From contig NZ_POUC01000018.1 in the NCBI RefSeq assembly GCF_002891435.1, positions 1-43,579 of the forward strand: a stretch of DNA of 43,579 nt, given 5' to 3'. Both the position numbers and the translations under genes were made by a program. Numbering within the stretch: position 1 is the first letter of the stretch; every line of letters begins with the position of its first letter. This stretch comes from Streptomyces cahuitamycinicus (GTDB taxonomy: Bacteria; Actinomycetota; Actinomycetes; Streptomycetales; Streptomycetaceae). Below the pieces are notes generated by a model. That model saw nothing but the letters and a program-made list of their open reading frames with translations, had not been told where the DNA came from and did not search any database. This document shows positions 23,881 to 32,794 of this stretch, piece after piece.

Positions 23881-24600
23881 TTACCCGAGCCTGGGGCGGA
23901 CTCCGAGTACCGCACTGCCGACGCGCACATGTGTCGCTCCGGCCGACACGGCCTGTTCGAGGTCCGTACTCATCCCTGCCGAGACCATGGTGGCAGCCTG
24001 ATGACTCCGGCGCAGGTCGGTCGACAAAACCATCAGCCGCTCGAAGGCCGCTTGTTCGCGTCCCGCGTACTCGCCCGTGAGCGGCGCCACGGTCATCAGT
24101 CCGTCGAGCCGGAGCCCCGGGGCCCCGGCCACGAGATCGGCCAACTCCCCGATTCCGCCGGGCCCGATCCCGCCCCGCTCGCCCCGGCCGCTCTCGTCGG
24201 CGTCGAGTGCGACCTGGAGGAGACATCCCAGTTCACGCCCGGCCCGGACCGCCTCCTTCGACAGGGCGGAGACGAGCCTGGAACGGTCGACGGACTGCAC
24301 GAAATCCGCGTAACCGACCACCGATCGCACCTTGTTGGTCTGGAGTTGCCCCACGAAGTGCCATGTGAGGGGCAGATCCGAGCAGGCCTCGGCCTTCGGG
24401 GCCGCGTCCTGGTCACGGTTCTCTGCGACGTGCCGCACGCCGAGTTCGGCGAGGATCCGCACATCGCTCGCGGGATAGGTCTTGGTGACCACGATGAGGG
24501 TCACCTCGTCGCGCGCACGCCCCGCTGCGGCGCACGCGTCGGCGATGCGCCGTTCCACTTTCGCCAGGTTCGCGGCGAGTTCGTCCCTACGGTCCGTCAT
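23881..24600 (-). CDS. YggS/YlmE family PLP-binding protein
   Basis: 239-aa PLP-homeostasis protein with a fold-type III (alanine-racemase-like) barrel. The Schiff-base lysine is Lys40 in LIVVTKTYPASD. Other family motifs are HFVGQLQTNK, SVDR near 105-108, and the phosphate-binding SAGMSTDLEQAVSAGATHVRVGS near the C-terminus. The usual glycine-rich ENR motif appears as VAENRDQD. Members have no known catalysis of their own and buffer PLP; in Gram-positive dcw clusters the gene (ylmE) lies between pgeF and sepF, as here. ATG 24600 follows the pgeF stop by 6 nt, indicating one transcript. Confidence 0.93.
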   Translation of the reverse strand: MTDRRDELAANLAKVERRIADACAAAGRARDEVTLIVVTKTYPASDVRILAELGVRHVAENRDQDAAPKAEACSDLPLTWHFVGQLQTNKVRSVVGYADFVQSVDRSRLVSALSKEAVRAGRELGCLLQVALDADESGRGERGGIGPGGIGELADLVAGAPGLRLDGLMTVAPLTGEYAGREQAAFERLMVLSTDLRRSHQAATMVSAGMSTDLEQAVSAGATHVRVGSAVLGVRPRLG

Positions 24601-24606
24601 GTCCTG

Positions 24607-25338
24607 TCAGTCCAGCCACACATAACCCGCGAGCCGACCGGTGGTGCGGTCGCGGCGGTACGAGAAGTGATCGCGCGACTCCAGCGTGCACACCGGCGAC
24701 TGCTCCCGGTCGCGCACCCCGAGCCGATCCAGCTGGGCGTGCACTCCGGCAGTCACGTCGACCGCCGGTGTACCCCAACTCGTCTCGGCGTACGCCGCCG
24801 GCTCGACGGCGGACACCTCGGCGCGCATCGCCTCGGGCACTTCGTAACACCGGCCGCAGACGGTGGGCCCGGTGCGGGCCACGATCCGGGAGGGCTCGGC
24901 ACCCAGGTCCGTCATCGCGCGCAGCACGGCCGGGACCACTCCGGCGATCATGCCGGGCCGGCCCGCGTGTGCCGCGGCGGCGACACCGGCGACCGGGTCG
25001 GCCAGCAGCACCGGCACGCAGTCGGCGGTGAGTACGGCGAGGGCGAGCCCCCGGCGCGTGGTGACGACCGCGTCGACCGACGGGACCGGGGCCGAGGATC
25101 CCCACGGCCCGTCCACCACCGCGACGTCGGCCCCGTGCACCTGGTTCATCCAGACCACCCCCTTCGGCTCGATGCCGAGGGACTTGGCGGCCAGGTCCCG
25201 GTTGGTGCGTACGGCGTCGGGGTCGTCACCGACCGCTCCGCCGAGGTTGAGCTCCTCATACGGAGCGGCGCTCACCCCGCCCCACCGGTCGGTGAAGCCG
25301 AAGTGCGCGCCGCTCGCGCTTTCGCGCTGTCCTATCAC
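24607..25338 (-). CDS. pgeF: Peptidoglycan editing factor PgeF (YfiH/YlmD)
   Basis: 243-aa multicopper-polyphenol-oxidase-like (DUF152) protein. The metal site residues are in place: His68 in NQVHGA, Cys107 in LTADCVPV and His124 in AAHAGRPGM. E. coli YfiH removes wrongly incorporated L-Ser-containing muropeptide precursors (an amidase role in peptidoglycan quality control), which fits its site beside ftsZ. Some members also show purine nucleoside phosphorylase or laccase activity. The GTG at 25338 lies 10 nt after the ftsZ stop and has a poor ribosome binding site, so translation may be coupled to ftsZ. It is intact. Confidence 0.93.
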   Translation of the reverse strand: MIGQRESASGAHFGFTDRWGGVSAAPYEELNLGGAVGDDPDAVRTNRDLAAKSLGIEPKGVVWMNQVHGADVAVVDGPWGSSAPVPSVDAVVTTRRGLALAVLTADCVPVLLADPVAGVAAAAHAGRPGMIAGVVPAVLRAMTDLGAEPSRIVARTGPTVCGRCYEVPEAMRAEVSAVEPAAYAETSWGTPAVDVTAGVHAQLDRLGVRDREQSPVCTLESRDHFSYRRDRTTGRLAGYVWLD

Positions 25339-25348
25339 GACTGAAGGA

Positions 25349-26542
25349 TCACTTGAGGAAGTCCGGTACGTCCAGTTCCTCGGCCGCGCTGTCCGAGTAG
25401 GTCCGCGGCGCCGGCGTGACCGGCGGGGCGACCGGGATGTCCTTGACCGGCTCCGGAGCGGGCTCCGGGTCCTCCTTCGGGGTCACGCTGCCGAGCGATC
25501 CGAAGGACGGGCGGCTCTCGGTCTGCCGCGCCGGGACCGGCTCCTCGCGCTTGGCCGAGGAGGAGCCGAGGACGTTGTCCCGCTTGGCGGGCGGCTGGCC
25601 ACCGTCGAAGCCGGCCGCGATCACGGTGACCCGCACCTCGTCGCCGAGGGCGTCGTCGATCACCGCGCCGAAGATGATGTTGGCCTCGGGGTGGGCGGCC
25701 TCGCTCACCAGCTGGGCGGCCTCGTTGATCTCGAACAGGCCGAGGTCGGAGCCACCGGAGATGGAGAGCAGTACGCCACGGGCGCCGTCGATGGACGCCT
25801 CCAGCAGCGGCGAGGAGATCGCCATCTCGGCCGCGGCCACCGCGCGGTCGTCGCCGCGTGCCGAGCCGATACCCATCAGGGCCGAGCCGGCCTCGGACAT
25901 GACCGACTTGACGTCGGCGAAGTCGAGGTTGATGAGGCCCGGGGTCGTGATGAGGTCGGTGATGCCCTGGACACCGGAGAGCAGGACCTGGTCGGCCGAC
26001 TTGAAGGCGTCCAGCACCGAGACCTGGCGGTCCGAGATGGACAGCAGCCGGTCGTTCGGGATGACGATGAGGGTGTCGACCTCTTCGCGGAGTTCGGCGA
26101 TGCCGTCCTCGGCCTGGTTCGCGCGGCGCCGTCCCTCGAAGGTGAACGGGCGCGTGACCACGCCGATGGTGAGGGCACCGAGCGAGCGTGCGATGTTGGC
26201 CACGACGGGCGCGCCGCCGGTTCCGGTGCCGCCGCCTTCACCGGCTGTCACGAAGACCATGTCGGCCCCCTTGAGGACCTCCTCGATCTCCTCGCGGTGG
26301 TCCTCGGCGGCCTTGCGGCCCACGGCCGGGTTGGCTCCGGCGCCGAGTCCGCGGGTGAGTTCACGGCCGACGTCCAGCTTGACGTCGGCGTCGCTCATCA
26401 ACAGAGCTTGCGCGTCGGTGTTGATGGCGATGAACTCGACGCCCTTGAGACCGACCTCGATCATCCGGTTGATGGCATTGACACCACCGCCGCCGACACC
26501 GATGACTTTGATGACTGCGAGGTAGTTCTGCGGTGCTGCCAC
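25349..26542 (-). CDS. ftsZ: Cell division GTPase FtsZ
   Basis: 397-aa tubulin homologue that forms the Z-ring or, in Streptomyces, vegetative cross-walls and sporulation ladders. The GTP-binding tubulin signature GGGTGTG is at 103-109; the loop with NLDFADV near 207 supplies the catalytic Asp. After the globular domain (to about 315) a Pro/Glu-rich linker leads to the C-terminal peptide ELDVPDFLK, the SepF-binding tail. The GTG at 26542 begins [15 protein letters not shown] and has GAGAGG upstream. It is preceded by a 288-nt regulatory region with its own promoter, as known for other Streptomyces. Intact. Confidence 0.98.
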   Translation of the reverse strand: MAAPQNYLAVIKVIGVGGGGVNAINRMIEVGLKGVEFIAINTDAQALLMSDADVKLDVGRELTRGLGAGANPAVGRKAAEDHREEIEEVLKGADMVFVTAGEGGGTGTGGAPVVANIARSLGALTIGVVTRPFTFEGRRRANQAEDGIAELREEVDTLIVIPNDRLLSISDRQVSVLDAFKSADQVLLSGVQGITDLITTPGLINLDFADVKSVMSEAGSALMGIGSARGDDRAVAAAEMAISSPLLEASIDGARGVLLSISGGSDLGLFEINEAAQLVSEAAHPEANIIFGAVIDDALGDEVRVTVIAAGFDGGQPPAKRDNVLGSSSAKREEPVPARQTESRPSFGSLGSVTPKEDPEPAPEPVKDIPVAPPVTPAPRTYSDSAAEELDVPDFLK

Positions 26543-26654
26543 GTCGAAGGCCTCTCGCCTCGAGTTACGTGTCGCCGAATCAACGTGACGCCCTGCGCCC
26601 CGCGACCCGACGACTGATGCCGAATGGGACGGTCCGTATCGCCGACCCGAACCC

Positions 26655-26675
26655 TAACCCTGAAGTTTAGGGTTA
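26655..26675. repeat. Inverted repeat TAACCCT / AGGGTTA in ftsZ leader
   Basis: TAACCCT at 26655-26661 and AGGGTTA at 26669-26675 flank a 7-nt loop; on the plus-strand 5' side another ACCCT repeat makes a telomere-like series. It lies downstream of the ftsZ promoter, so it would form a hairpin in the ftsZ leader RNA. It could also be an operator. Confidence 0.6.
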
Positions 26676-26680
26676 CCAGT

Positions 26681-26714
26681 GTGTCTGTTCCTTGGAGTCT
26701 TCTGAACAGGACAC
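26681..26714. promoter_or_regulatory. ftsZ: Two GACAC elements (candidate WhiA sites) upstream of ftsZ
   Basis: GACAC occurs at 26710-26714 (plus strand) and, inverted, at 26685-26681 (minus strand). GACAC is the core of the WhiA recognition site in Streptomyces, and ftsZ is an established WhiA/WhiB target. The first overlaps the -10 element of the candidate promoter; the second lies in the early transcribed region. Five-base motifs are short, so this rests on position and context. Confidence 0.5.
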
Positions 26715-26740
26715 TAAGTCGACAAGTGGCGCACGTTCAA
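26711..26740 (-). promoter_or_regulatory. ftsZ: Candidate ftsZ promoter
   Basis: On the minus strand TTGAAC (26740-26735) and TAGTGT (26716-26711) are 18 bp apart, a good vegetative-type match. The transcript would have a leader of about 160 nt. Another TAGGGT near 26773-26778 (minus) could be a second, weaker -10. Multiple ftsZ promoters are known in S. coelicolor; the region 26543-26830 holds no gene. Confidence 0.6.
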
Positions 26741-26830
26741 CGAACACGCCGAACCTCCCGTTTTTCTTTTCACCCTATGTGATCAGCCGTAGCACTGCCC
26801 AACCAGGGTGCTGGCCTGCGCTGATGTGCG

Positions 26831-27625
26831 TCAACTCCCTGATGACGCCGGGGCGGTGGGCACACTCACGTCGAAGTACCCCGCATCGGGCGTTGCTTTC
26901 AACAAGGCGGTGAGGGTACGGGCCTTCGCGGTGCCCTTCTCGCTGCTCCCCCAGACGACCGTGCGGCCGTCTCTCAACTCCAGCGAGATGTCGTCGTAGG
27001 AACGGACCTTGACGGTCCGTGTCTCGCGCGCGACGGCGGCCGGAACGGCGCGGGCGACACCGACCGCCTCGCGCACCAGCCGGGACTCCCCGAAGCGGCG
27101 CAGACTGGCGGCGGCCGAGCCAGAGCGGGAGAGCGTCAATTCCAGTGCCGGGACGCCTTTCGGGGCTTCAGAAACCGTGGCGAAGCGGACACCTTCATCG
27201 TCCACTTCGACGAACTTTTCACCCTGGTGGACAATCAGAACCGGAGTCCGCTCCACCACTTTCAGATCGATTCCATGAGGCCAGGAACGGACCACGTCAA
27301 CCGCGTCAATTCGGGGCAATTTCCGGCGCAGTCGTGTCTCGATCGCACCGGTGTCGACGGAAATCAGCGGCTTCCCGAGCGGAACCGCTGCGGCGGATTC
27401 GACCTGATCGGAAGTCAGAACCCGGGTGCCCGACACGGAGACCTCCTCGGCGCGCAGCCAGTCGGAGCCGTAGAAGAGCCAGGCCGTCGGGATGCCGAGG
27501 AAGACCAGGGCGAGGCCCAGGAGGACGATCGCGCGGAGCCTGGCCCGCCTCGACCGCAGGCGGGGCGGCGGGCCGGACGACTCCTGCTGACGTTCACCGC
27601 GCTCGGCGGTGGTCGATCCGGCCAC
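26831..27625 (-). CDS. ftsQ: Cell division protein FtsQ
   Basis: 264-aa bitopic division protein. It has a basic cytoplasmic N-terminus (1-31), one transmembrane helix near 32-52, a POTRA domain at about 58-127 (EEVSVSGTRVLTSDQVESAA) and the beta domain (RTVKVRSYDDISLELRDGR). FtsQ links FtsL/FtsB to FtsW/FtsI in the divisome. The GTG at 27625 opens MAGSTTAERGER. It is 25 nt after the murG stop, so it is cotranscribed with the mur genes; the ftsZ promoter region starts just past its stop. Its known partner FtsL is not encoded in this window. Confidence 0.93.
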   Translation of the reverse strand: MAGSTTAERGERQQESSGPPPRLRSRRARLRAIVLLGLALVFLGIPTAWLFYGSDWLRAEEVSVSGTRVLTSDQVESAAAVPLGKPLISVDTGAIETRLRRKLPRIDAVDVVRSWPHGIDLKVVERTPVLIVHQGEKFVEVDDEGVRFATVSEAPKGVPALELTLSRSGSAAASLRRFGESRLVREAVGVARAVPAAVARETRTVKVRSYDDISLELRDGRTVVWGSSEKGTAKARTLTALLKATPDAGYFDVSVPTAPASSGS

Positions 27626-27650
27626 GCTCCCTGCCTTCCGTCATACAGTC

Positions 27651-28748
27651 CTATCGATGTGCACGACTGGCGGCGATCGCCTCGTACACCATGCCGACGA
27701 GCAGGTCGTCGGCGTCCCGGCGGCCGAACTCGGCGGCGGAGCGGGACATCTGGTACAGCCGGTGCGGGTCGGCGAGCACGGGCAGGACGTTGTGCTGGAC
27801 CCACTCGGGAGTCAGCTCCGCGTCGTCGACCAGCAGTCCGCCACCGGCCTTGACCACCGGCTGGGCGTTGAGCCGCTGTTCGCCGTTGCCGATGGGCAGC
27901 GGGACGTAGGCGGCCGGGAGCCCGACGGCGGAGAGTTCGGCGACGGTCATCGCACCCGCGCGGCAGAGCATCATGTCGGCCGCGGCGTACGCGAGGTCCA
28001 TCCGGTCCAGGTAACTTACCGGGATGTAGGGGGGCATCCCCGGCATCTGGTGGACCTGCGGCAGTTCGTTCTTCGGGCCGACCGCGTGCAGGATCTGGAT
28101 CCCGGCCTGCTGGAGCCAGGGCGCGACCTGCTGGACGACCTCGTTCAGGCGGCGGGCACCCTGGGAGCCGCCGGTGACCAGCAGGGTGGGCAGATTCGGG
28201 TCGAGGCCGAACGCGGCCCGGGCCTCGGGACGTACGGCGGCCCGGTCGAGCGTGGCGATGGAGCGGCGCAGCGGAATGCCGATGTAGCGGGCGCCCCGCA
28301 GCTTGCTGTCGGGCGTGGAGACGGCGACCTGGCTGGCGTACCGCGAGCCGATCTTGTTGGCCAGGCCCGGGCGGGCGTTGGCCTCGTGGATCACGATCGG
28401 CACGCCCAGGCGCTTGGCCGCGAGGTAGCCGGGCAGGGCGACGTAGCCACCGAAGCCGACCACGGCGTCCGCCCGGGTGCGCTCCAGGATCTGCTCGGTC
28501 GCCTTGATGGTGCCGCGCAGCCGGCCCGGGACGGTGATCAGTTCGGGGGTGGGCTTGCGCGGCAGCGGAACGGCGGGGATCAGCGCCAGTTCGTATCCGC
28601 GCTCGGGCACGAGACGGGTCTCGAGGCCGCGCTCCGTGCCCAGGGCCGTGATGCCCACGCTCGGGTCCTGCCTGCGCAGGGCGTCCGCGAGGGCGAGCGC
28701 GGGCTCGATGTGGCCCGCGGTTCCCCCGCCGGCGAGTACGACATGCAC
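27651..28748 (-). CDS. murG: UDP-GlcNAc:lipid I GlcNAc transferase MurG
   Basis: 365-aa GT28 glycosyltransferase that adds GlcNAc to lipid I to give lipid II on the inner membrane face. The N-domain glycine loop is GGGTAGH at 7-13; the second domain has [13 protein letters not shown] near 185-200 and the UDP-GlcNAc site around [13 protein letters not shown] near 265. The length is typical. The GTG at 28748, 6 nt after the ftsW stop, is chosen because it encodes MHVVLAGGG at the fold start; GGAGAG lies 12 nt upstream inside ftsW. Coupling to ftsW is likely. Confidence 0.96.
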   Translation of the reverse strand: MHVVLAGGGTAGHIEPALALADALRRQDPSVGITALGTERGLETRLVPERGYELALIPAVPLPRKPTPELITVPGRLRGTIKATEQILERTRADAVVGFGGYVALPGYLAAKRLGVPIVIHEANARPGLANKIGSRYASQVAVSTPDSKLRGARYIGIPLRRSIATLDRAAVRPEARAAFGLDPNLPTLLVTGGSQGARRLNEVVQQVAPWLQQAGIQILHAVGPKNELPQVHQMPGMPPYIPVSYLDRMDLAYAAADMMLCRAGAMTVAELSAVGLPAAYVPLPIGNGEQRLNAQPVVKAGGGLLVDDAELTPEWVQHNVLPVLADPHRLYQMSRSAAEFGRRDADDLLVGMVYEAIAASRAHR

Positions 28749-28754
28749 CGAAAT

Positions 28755-30131
28755 TCACCGCTCTCCGGACGAGCGCGCCGCCGAGGCGCGCCGTCTCATC
28801 GTGTTCCATCTCCGGGAGGCTCCGGCCGGCCTTTCGGTCCGCGCAGGGCCCCCCGCCCCCCGCTTTCTACCAAAGCGGGGTTGCCGCATCGCAAGCGCCA
28901 TCCGCGCAGCGGGGTCCTGGCGCGCGAAGGCGATCAGCAACCCGATGGCGAACATGGTCGGCAGCAGGGCGGACCCTCCGTAGGAGAACAGCGGGAGGGG
29001 GACACCGGCGATCGGCAGCAGACCGAGCACCGCACCGATGTTGATCACGGCCTGCGCCGTGATCCAGGTGGTCACGCCTCCCGCGGCATACCTCACGAAG
29101 GGGTCCTCCGTGCGTCCGGCCACGCGGATACCCGCATAGCCTAGAGCCGCGAAGAGGGCGAGTACCGACAGCGTCCCCGCCAGGCCCAGTTCCTCACCGG
29201 TGACGGCGAAGATGAAGTCGGTGTGGGCTTCGGGGAGTTGACCCCATTTCTCCACACTCGCACCCAGCCCGGAACCGAAGATTCCGCCCGAGGCGAGGGC
29301 GTAGATCCCGTGCACGGCCTGCCAGCAGTCGACGGGTCCCGACTGGGGCTCGGTGGCGCCCAGGCACTGCAGCCGGGCCATGCGGTTGGGGCTGGTCTTG
29401 ATGAGGATCAGGCCGAGGACGGCGGCGATCGACAGCACGCCGGCGAACAGCCGCGTGGGCGCGCCGGCCAGCCAGAGCAGGCCGAACAGGATGGCCGTGA
29501 GGATGATCGCGGTTCCCATGTCGCCGCCGATCATGATCAGACCGAGCAGCATGAAGCCCGCAGGCACCAGCGGCACGAGCATGTGCTTCCACTGGGTCAG
29601 CAGCTTCCTCTCCTGCTTGCGGGCGAGCAGGTCCGCGCCCCACAGCACGAGGGCGAGCTTGCCGAACTCGCTGGGCTGGATCTGGAAGGAGCCGCCGAGG
29701 GAGATCCAGTTCTGGTTGCCGTTGACCGACACCCCTATCCCCGGGATCTGCACCAGGACCATGAGGACGACGGCGCCCGCGAGGATGGGGTAGGCGAGTG
29801 CCCGGTGCAGTCTCACCGGCATCCGCGAGGCCGCGAGCAGCAGAACGGTGCCGATCCCCGCCGCGAGCAACTGCTTGCGGAAGAAGTACGAACCGGGCAG
29901 CGACATCTGGAGCGCGGTGATTTGGGAGGCCGAGTAGACCATCACCAGGCCCAGCACGGTGATCAGCAGACTGCCGCCGAGGATCAGGTAGTAGGCGGTC
30001 AGCGGCCGGTCCCAGCCGCTGCGTGCGCGGAGGTAGAGGCTCAGGGCGCGGTTCTGGCGCGCGAGCCGGGGCGCGACGGGGCGCTTGGGGGCACGTGAGG
30101 TCGCAGGCCGTCCGGTGCGGCTGGTGGGCAT
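28755..30131 (-). CDS. ftsW: FtsW, septal peptidoglycan glycosyltransferase (SEDS)
   Basis: 458-aa polytopic SEDS protein that polymerises lipid II at the septum together with FtsI. About ten membrane segments lie between residues 45 and 405. The conserved loop motifs NGNQNWI (near 138), QPSEFGKLALV (about 153-163) and the GEELG-type stretch TGEELGLAG (about 312), plus the end motif PLPLFSYGGSALLPTM (about 380-395), are present. The basic C-terminal tail is long and Arg-rich, with a 9-bp hairpin in its coding DNA (28858-28880). ATG 30131 has GGGGTGAG upstream. A 135-nt gap separates it from murD. Confidence 0.95.
   Translation of the reverse strand: MPTSRTGRPATSRAPKRPVAPRLARQNRALSLYLRARSGWDRPLTAYYLILGGSLLITVLGLVMVYSASQITALQMSLPGSYFFRKQLLAAGIGTVLLLAASRMPVRLHRALAYPILAGAVVLMVLVQIPGIGVSVNGNQNWISLGGSFQIQPSEFGKLALVLWGADLLARKQERKLLTQWKHMLVPLVPAGFMLLGLIMIGGDMGTAIILTAILFGLLWLAGAPTRLFAGVLSIAAVLGLILIKTSPNRMARLQCLGATEPQSGPVDCWQAVHGIYALASGGIFGSGLGASVEKWGQLPEAHTDFIFAVTGEELGLAGTLSVLALFAALGYAGIRVAGRTEDPFVRYAAGGVTTWITAQAVINIGAVLGLLPIAGVPLPLFSYGGSALLPTMFAIGLLIAFARQDPAARMALAMRQPRFGRKRGAGGPARTERPAGASRRWNTMRRRASAARSSGER
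28858..28880 (-). other. Hairpin inside the ftsW 3' coding region
   Basis: CCCCGCTTT (28858-28866) and AAAGCGGGG (28872-28880) form a perfect 9-bp stem with a CTACC loop, 110 nt upstream of the murG start. It may slow ribosomes or attenuate transcription; no T-tract follows. Confidence 0.45.
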
Positions 30132-30266
30132 CGCGGCTCACCCCGCCATGCCGGAGGGGAGCGTCGCGCGGTGCACGCCCCCTGGCCGCTCGGGCACCAG
30201 CCACATCCGTGTCACGCGTCCCTCCCAGGTACGCCCGGCACCGCCGCCGGGCGAGGCGGACCCGGG

Positions 30267-31703
30267 TCAGCCGTCGGCGGAGCCGAGTTCACGGACGGCG
30301 TCCGCGAAAGCGTCCCCGCGCTTGTTGTAGTTGGCGAACATGTCCATGGAGGCACAGGCCGGAGCCAGCAGTACCGTGTCGCCCGCTTGAGCGAGTTTCC
30401 GCGCCTCCCGGACCGCCGCGCGCATCGCCCCAGTGTCGGTCCGTTCGAGGTCGACGACGGGTACCTGCGGGGCGTGTCGCGCGAGGGCTTCCCGGATGAG
30501 CGCGCGGTCCGCGCCGATCAGCACGACACCCCGCAGCCGCTTCGCCGACGCTGCGACCAGTTCATCGAAGGTCGCGCCCTTCGCGAGCCCGCCCGCGATC
30601 CACACGATCGGCTCGTACGCCGCCAACGAGGCTTGTGCGGCATGCGTGTTGGTGGCCTTGGAGTCGTCGACGTAGGCGACCCCGTCCACGTCGGCCACGT
30701 GAGCGATGCGGTGGGCGTCCGGGGTGAAGGCCCGCAGGCCGTCCCGTACGGCCCTGGCGGGCACGCCGTAGGCGCGGGCGAGGGCCGCAGCCGCGAGGGC
30801 GTTGGCGATGTTGTGCGGGGCCGGCGGGTTCACGTCGGCGACCTCGGCGAGCTCCTGGGCGTTCTTCTGCCGGTCCTCGACGAAGGCCCGGTCGACCAGG
30901 ATGCCCTCCACGACGCCGAGTTGGGACGGCGCCGGGGTGCCGAGGGTGAAGCCGACGGCCCGGCAGCCCTCCTCGACGTCGGCCGCGCGGACCAGGTCCT
31001 CGGTGGACGGCTTGTCGGTGGCGTCCACGTTGTAGACGCAGGCGACGCTGTTGCCCTCGTAGATACGGCCCTTGTCGGCGGCGTAGGCCTCCATGGAGCC
31101 GTGCCAGTCGAGGTGGTCGGGGGCGAGGTTCAGCACGGCCGCCGAGTGGGCGCGCAGGGAGGGCGCCCAGTGCAGCTGGTAGCTGGAGAGTTCCACGGCC
31201 AGGACGTCGTACTGCTCCTCGCCGAGCACCGCGTCCAGCAGGGAGACGCCGATGTTGCCGACGGCGGCGGTGCGCAGGCCCGCCGCCCTCAGGATCGAGG
31301 CCAGCATCTGGACGGTGGTGGTCTTGCCGTTGGTGCCGGTGACGGCGAGCCACGGAGCGGCGTCGGGGCCGCGCAGGCGCCAGGCCAGTTCGACGTCGCC
31401 CCAGACGGGCACGCCCGCCTGCTCCGCCGCCGCGAACAGCGGCTTGTCCGGCTGCCAGCCGGGCGCGGTGACGATCAGCTCGGAGCCCTCGGGCAACGTG
31501 TCGCCGTCGCCGAGGCGCACGGTGACGCCGAGCGCCTCCAGCTCGGCCGCCTGCGCCCGCGCGCGCTCGTCCGCGCCGTCGTTGACGACCGTGACGCTCG
31601 CGCCGAGGCCGTGCAGCACCTTGGCCGCCGGGACGCCGGAGACGCCGAGTCCGGCGACGGTGACGTGCTTGCCCTGGAAGTCGAAGGGCTCCGAGGAGGT
31701 CAC
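30267..31703 (-). CDS. murD: UDP-MurNAc-L-Ala--D-Glu ligase MurD
   Basis: 478-aa ATP-dependent ligase adding D-Glu to UDP-MurNAc-L-Ala in the cytoplasm. The N-terminal Rossmann-like domain begins [14 protein letters not shown]; the ATP P-loop is [10 protein letters not shown] at 121-130; the C-terminal domain has [12 protein letters not shown] near 350. The frame is open to 31754, but GTG 31703 overlaps the mraY stop as GTGA and places the start a few residues before the conserved core; an ATG at 31718 is an alternative. Coupled to mraY; a 135-nt gap to ftsW follows. Confidence 0.94.
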   Translation of the reverse strand: MTSSEPFDFQGKHVTVAGLGVSGVPAAKVLHGLGASVTVVNDGADERARAQAAELEALGVTVRLGDGDTLPEGSELIVTAPGWQPDKPLFAAAEQAGVPVWGDVELAWRLRGPDAAPWLAVTGTNGKTTTVQMLASILRAAGLRTAAVGNIGVSLLDAVLGEEQYDVLAVELSSYQLHWAPSLRAHSAAVLNLAPDHLDWHGSMEAYAADKGRIYEGNSVACVYNVDATDKPSTEDLVRAADVEEGCRAVGFTLGTPAPSQLGVVEGILVDRAFVEDRQKNAQELAEVADVNPPAPHNIANALAAAALARAYGVPARAVRDGLRAFTPDAHRIAHVADVDGVAYVDDSKATNTHAAQASLAAYEPIVWIAGGLAKGATFDELVAASAKRLRGVVLIGADRALIREALARHAPQVPVVDLERTDTGAMRAAVREARKLAQAGDTVLLAPACASMDMFANYNKRGDAFADAVRELGSADG

Positions 31704-32794
31704 TTGTCCGCTGCCCATCCTGCGTAGAAGAGGCCGAGTCCGACGATCACACAAATGCCCTGGATGATCCAGAAGCGGACCACGATGAGTACTTCGGACC
31801 AGCCTTTGAGTTCGAAGTGGTGCTGGAGTGGCGCCATCCGGAAGACGCGTTTCCCGGTCAGACGGAAGGAACCGACCTGGATCACCACGGACATGGTGAT
31901 CAGGACGAACAAGCCACCGAGGATGGCGATCAGCAGCTCGGTGCGGGAGCAGATCGCGAGGCCGGCGAGCACACCGCCGAGCGCGAGCGAACCGGTGTCA
32001 CCCATGAAGACCTTGGCCGGCGACGTGTTCCACCACAGGAAGCCGAGGCAGGCGCCCATCAGCGCCGAGGAGACCACGGCGAGGTCGAGGGGGTCGCGCA
32101 CCTCGTAGCAGGCGCCCGGGTTGGTCAGGGTCTGCGCGTTGGCGCAGGACTCCTGGAACTGCCAGACGCCGATGAAGGTGTAGGCGCCGAAGACGAGCAC
32201 CGAGGCGCCGGTGGCCAGACCGTCCAGGCCGTCGGTCAGGTTCACGCCGTTCGACATCGCCAGGATCATGAACAGCGCCCAGACGACGAACAGCACGGGG
32301 CCGATCGTCCAGCCGAAGTCCGTGATGAACGACAGCTTGGTGGAGGCCGGGGTGTTGCCGCGGTTGTCCGCGAACTGGAGCGACAGCACCGCGAAGGCGA
32401 TGCCGACGGTCAGCTGGCCGGCCATCTTGGCCTTGGCGCGCAGACCGAGCGAGCGTCGCTTGACGATCTTGATGTAGTCGTCGAGGAAGCCGACCAGACC
32501 CATGCCGACCATCAGGCCGAGCACCAGCAGACCCGAGAAGGTCGGCGCCGCGTCGACGTCCGGGTCCAGATACCCCGTGATCACCTTGGCCAGGAAGTAC
32601 GCGGCGACCGTCGCCAGGATGAAGGCGATGCCGCCCATGGTCGGCGTACCGCGCTTGCTGGCGTGCTCGCGCGGGCCGTCGTCGCGGATGTACTGGCCGT
32701 AGCCCTTGCGTGCGAGGAGTTTGATCAGCAGCGGGGTGCCGACCAGCGTGAGAAAGAGACCAATGACTCCTGCGAACAGGATCTGCTTCATCAT
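31700..32794 (-). CDS. mraY: Phospho-MurNAc-pentapeptide translocase MraY
   Basis: 364-aa integral membrane enzyme transferring phospho-MurNAc-pentapeptide to undecaprenyl phosphate to make lipid I. Ten membrane segments are predicted. The conserved KRGTPTMGG (48-55 region), catalytic Asp pair in GFLDDYIKI (D105-D106), [10 protein letters not shown] near 195 and [13 protein letters not shown] near 322 are present. ATG 32794 overlaps the murF stop as ATGA, and its own stop overlaps murD as GTGA, so all three are translationally coupled. Confidence 0.96.
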   Translation of the reverse strand: MMKQILFAGVIGLFLTLVGTPLLIKLLARKGYGQYIRDDGPREHASKRGTPTMGGIAFILATVAAYFLAKVITGYLDPDVDAAPTFSGLLVLGLMVGMGLVGFLDDYIKIVKRRSLGLRAKAKMAGQLTVGIAFAVLSLQFADNRGNTPASTKLSFITDFGWTIGPVLFVVWALFMILAMSNGVNLTDGLDGLATGASVLVFGAYTFIGVWQFQESCANAQTLTNPGACYEVRDPLDLAVVSSALMGACLGFLWWNTSPAKVFMGDTGSLALGGVLAGLAICSRTELLIAILGGLFVLITMSVVIQVGSFRLTGKRVFRMAPLQHHFELKGWSEVLIVVRFWIIQGICVIVGLGLFYAGWAADK

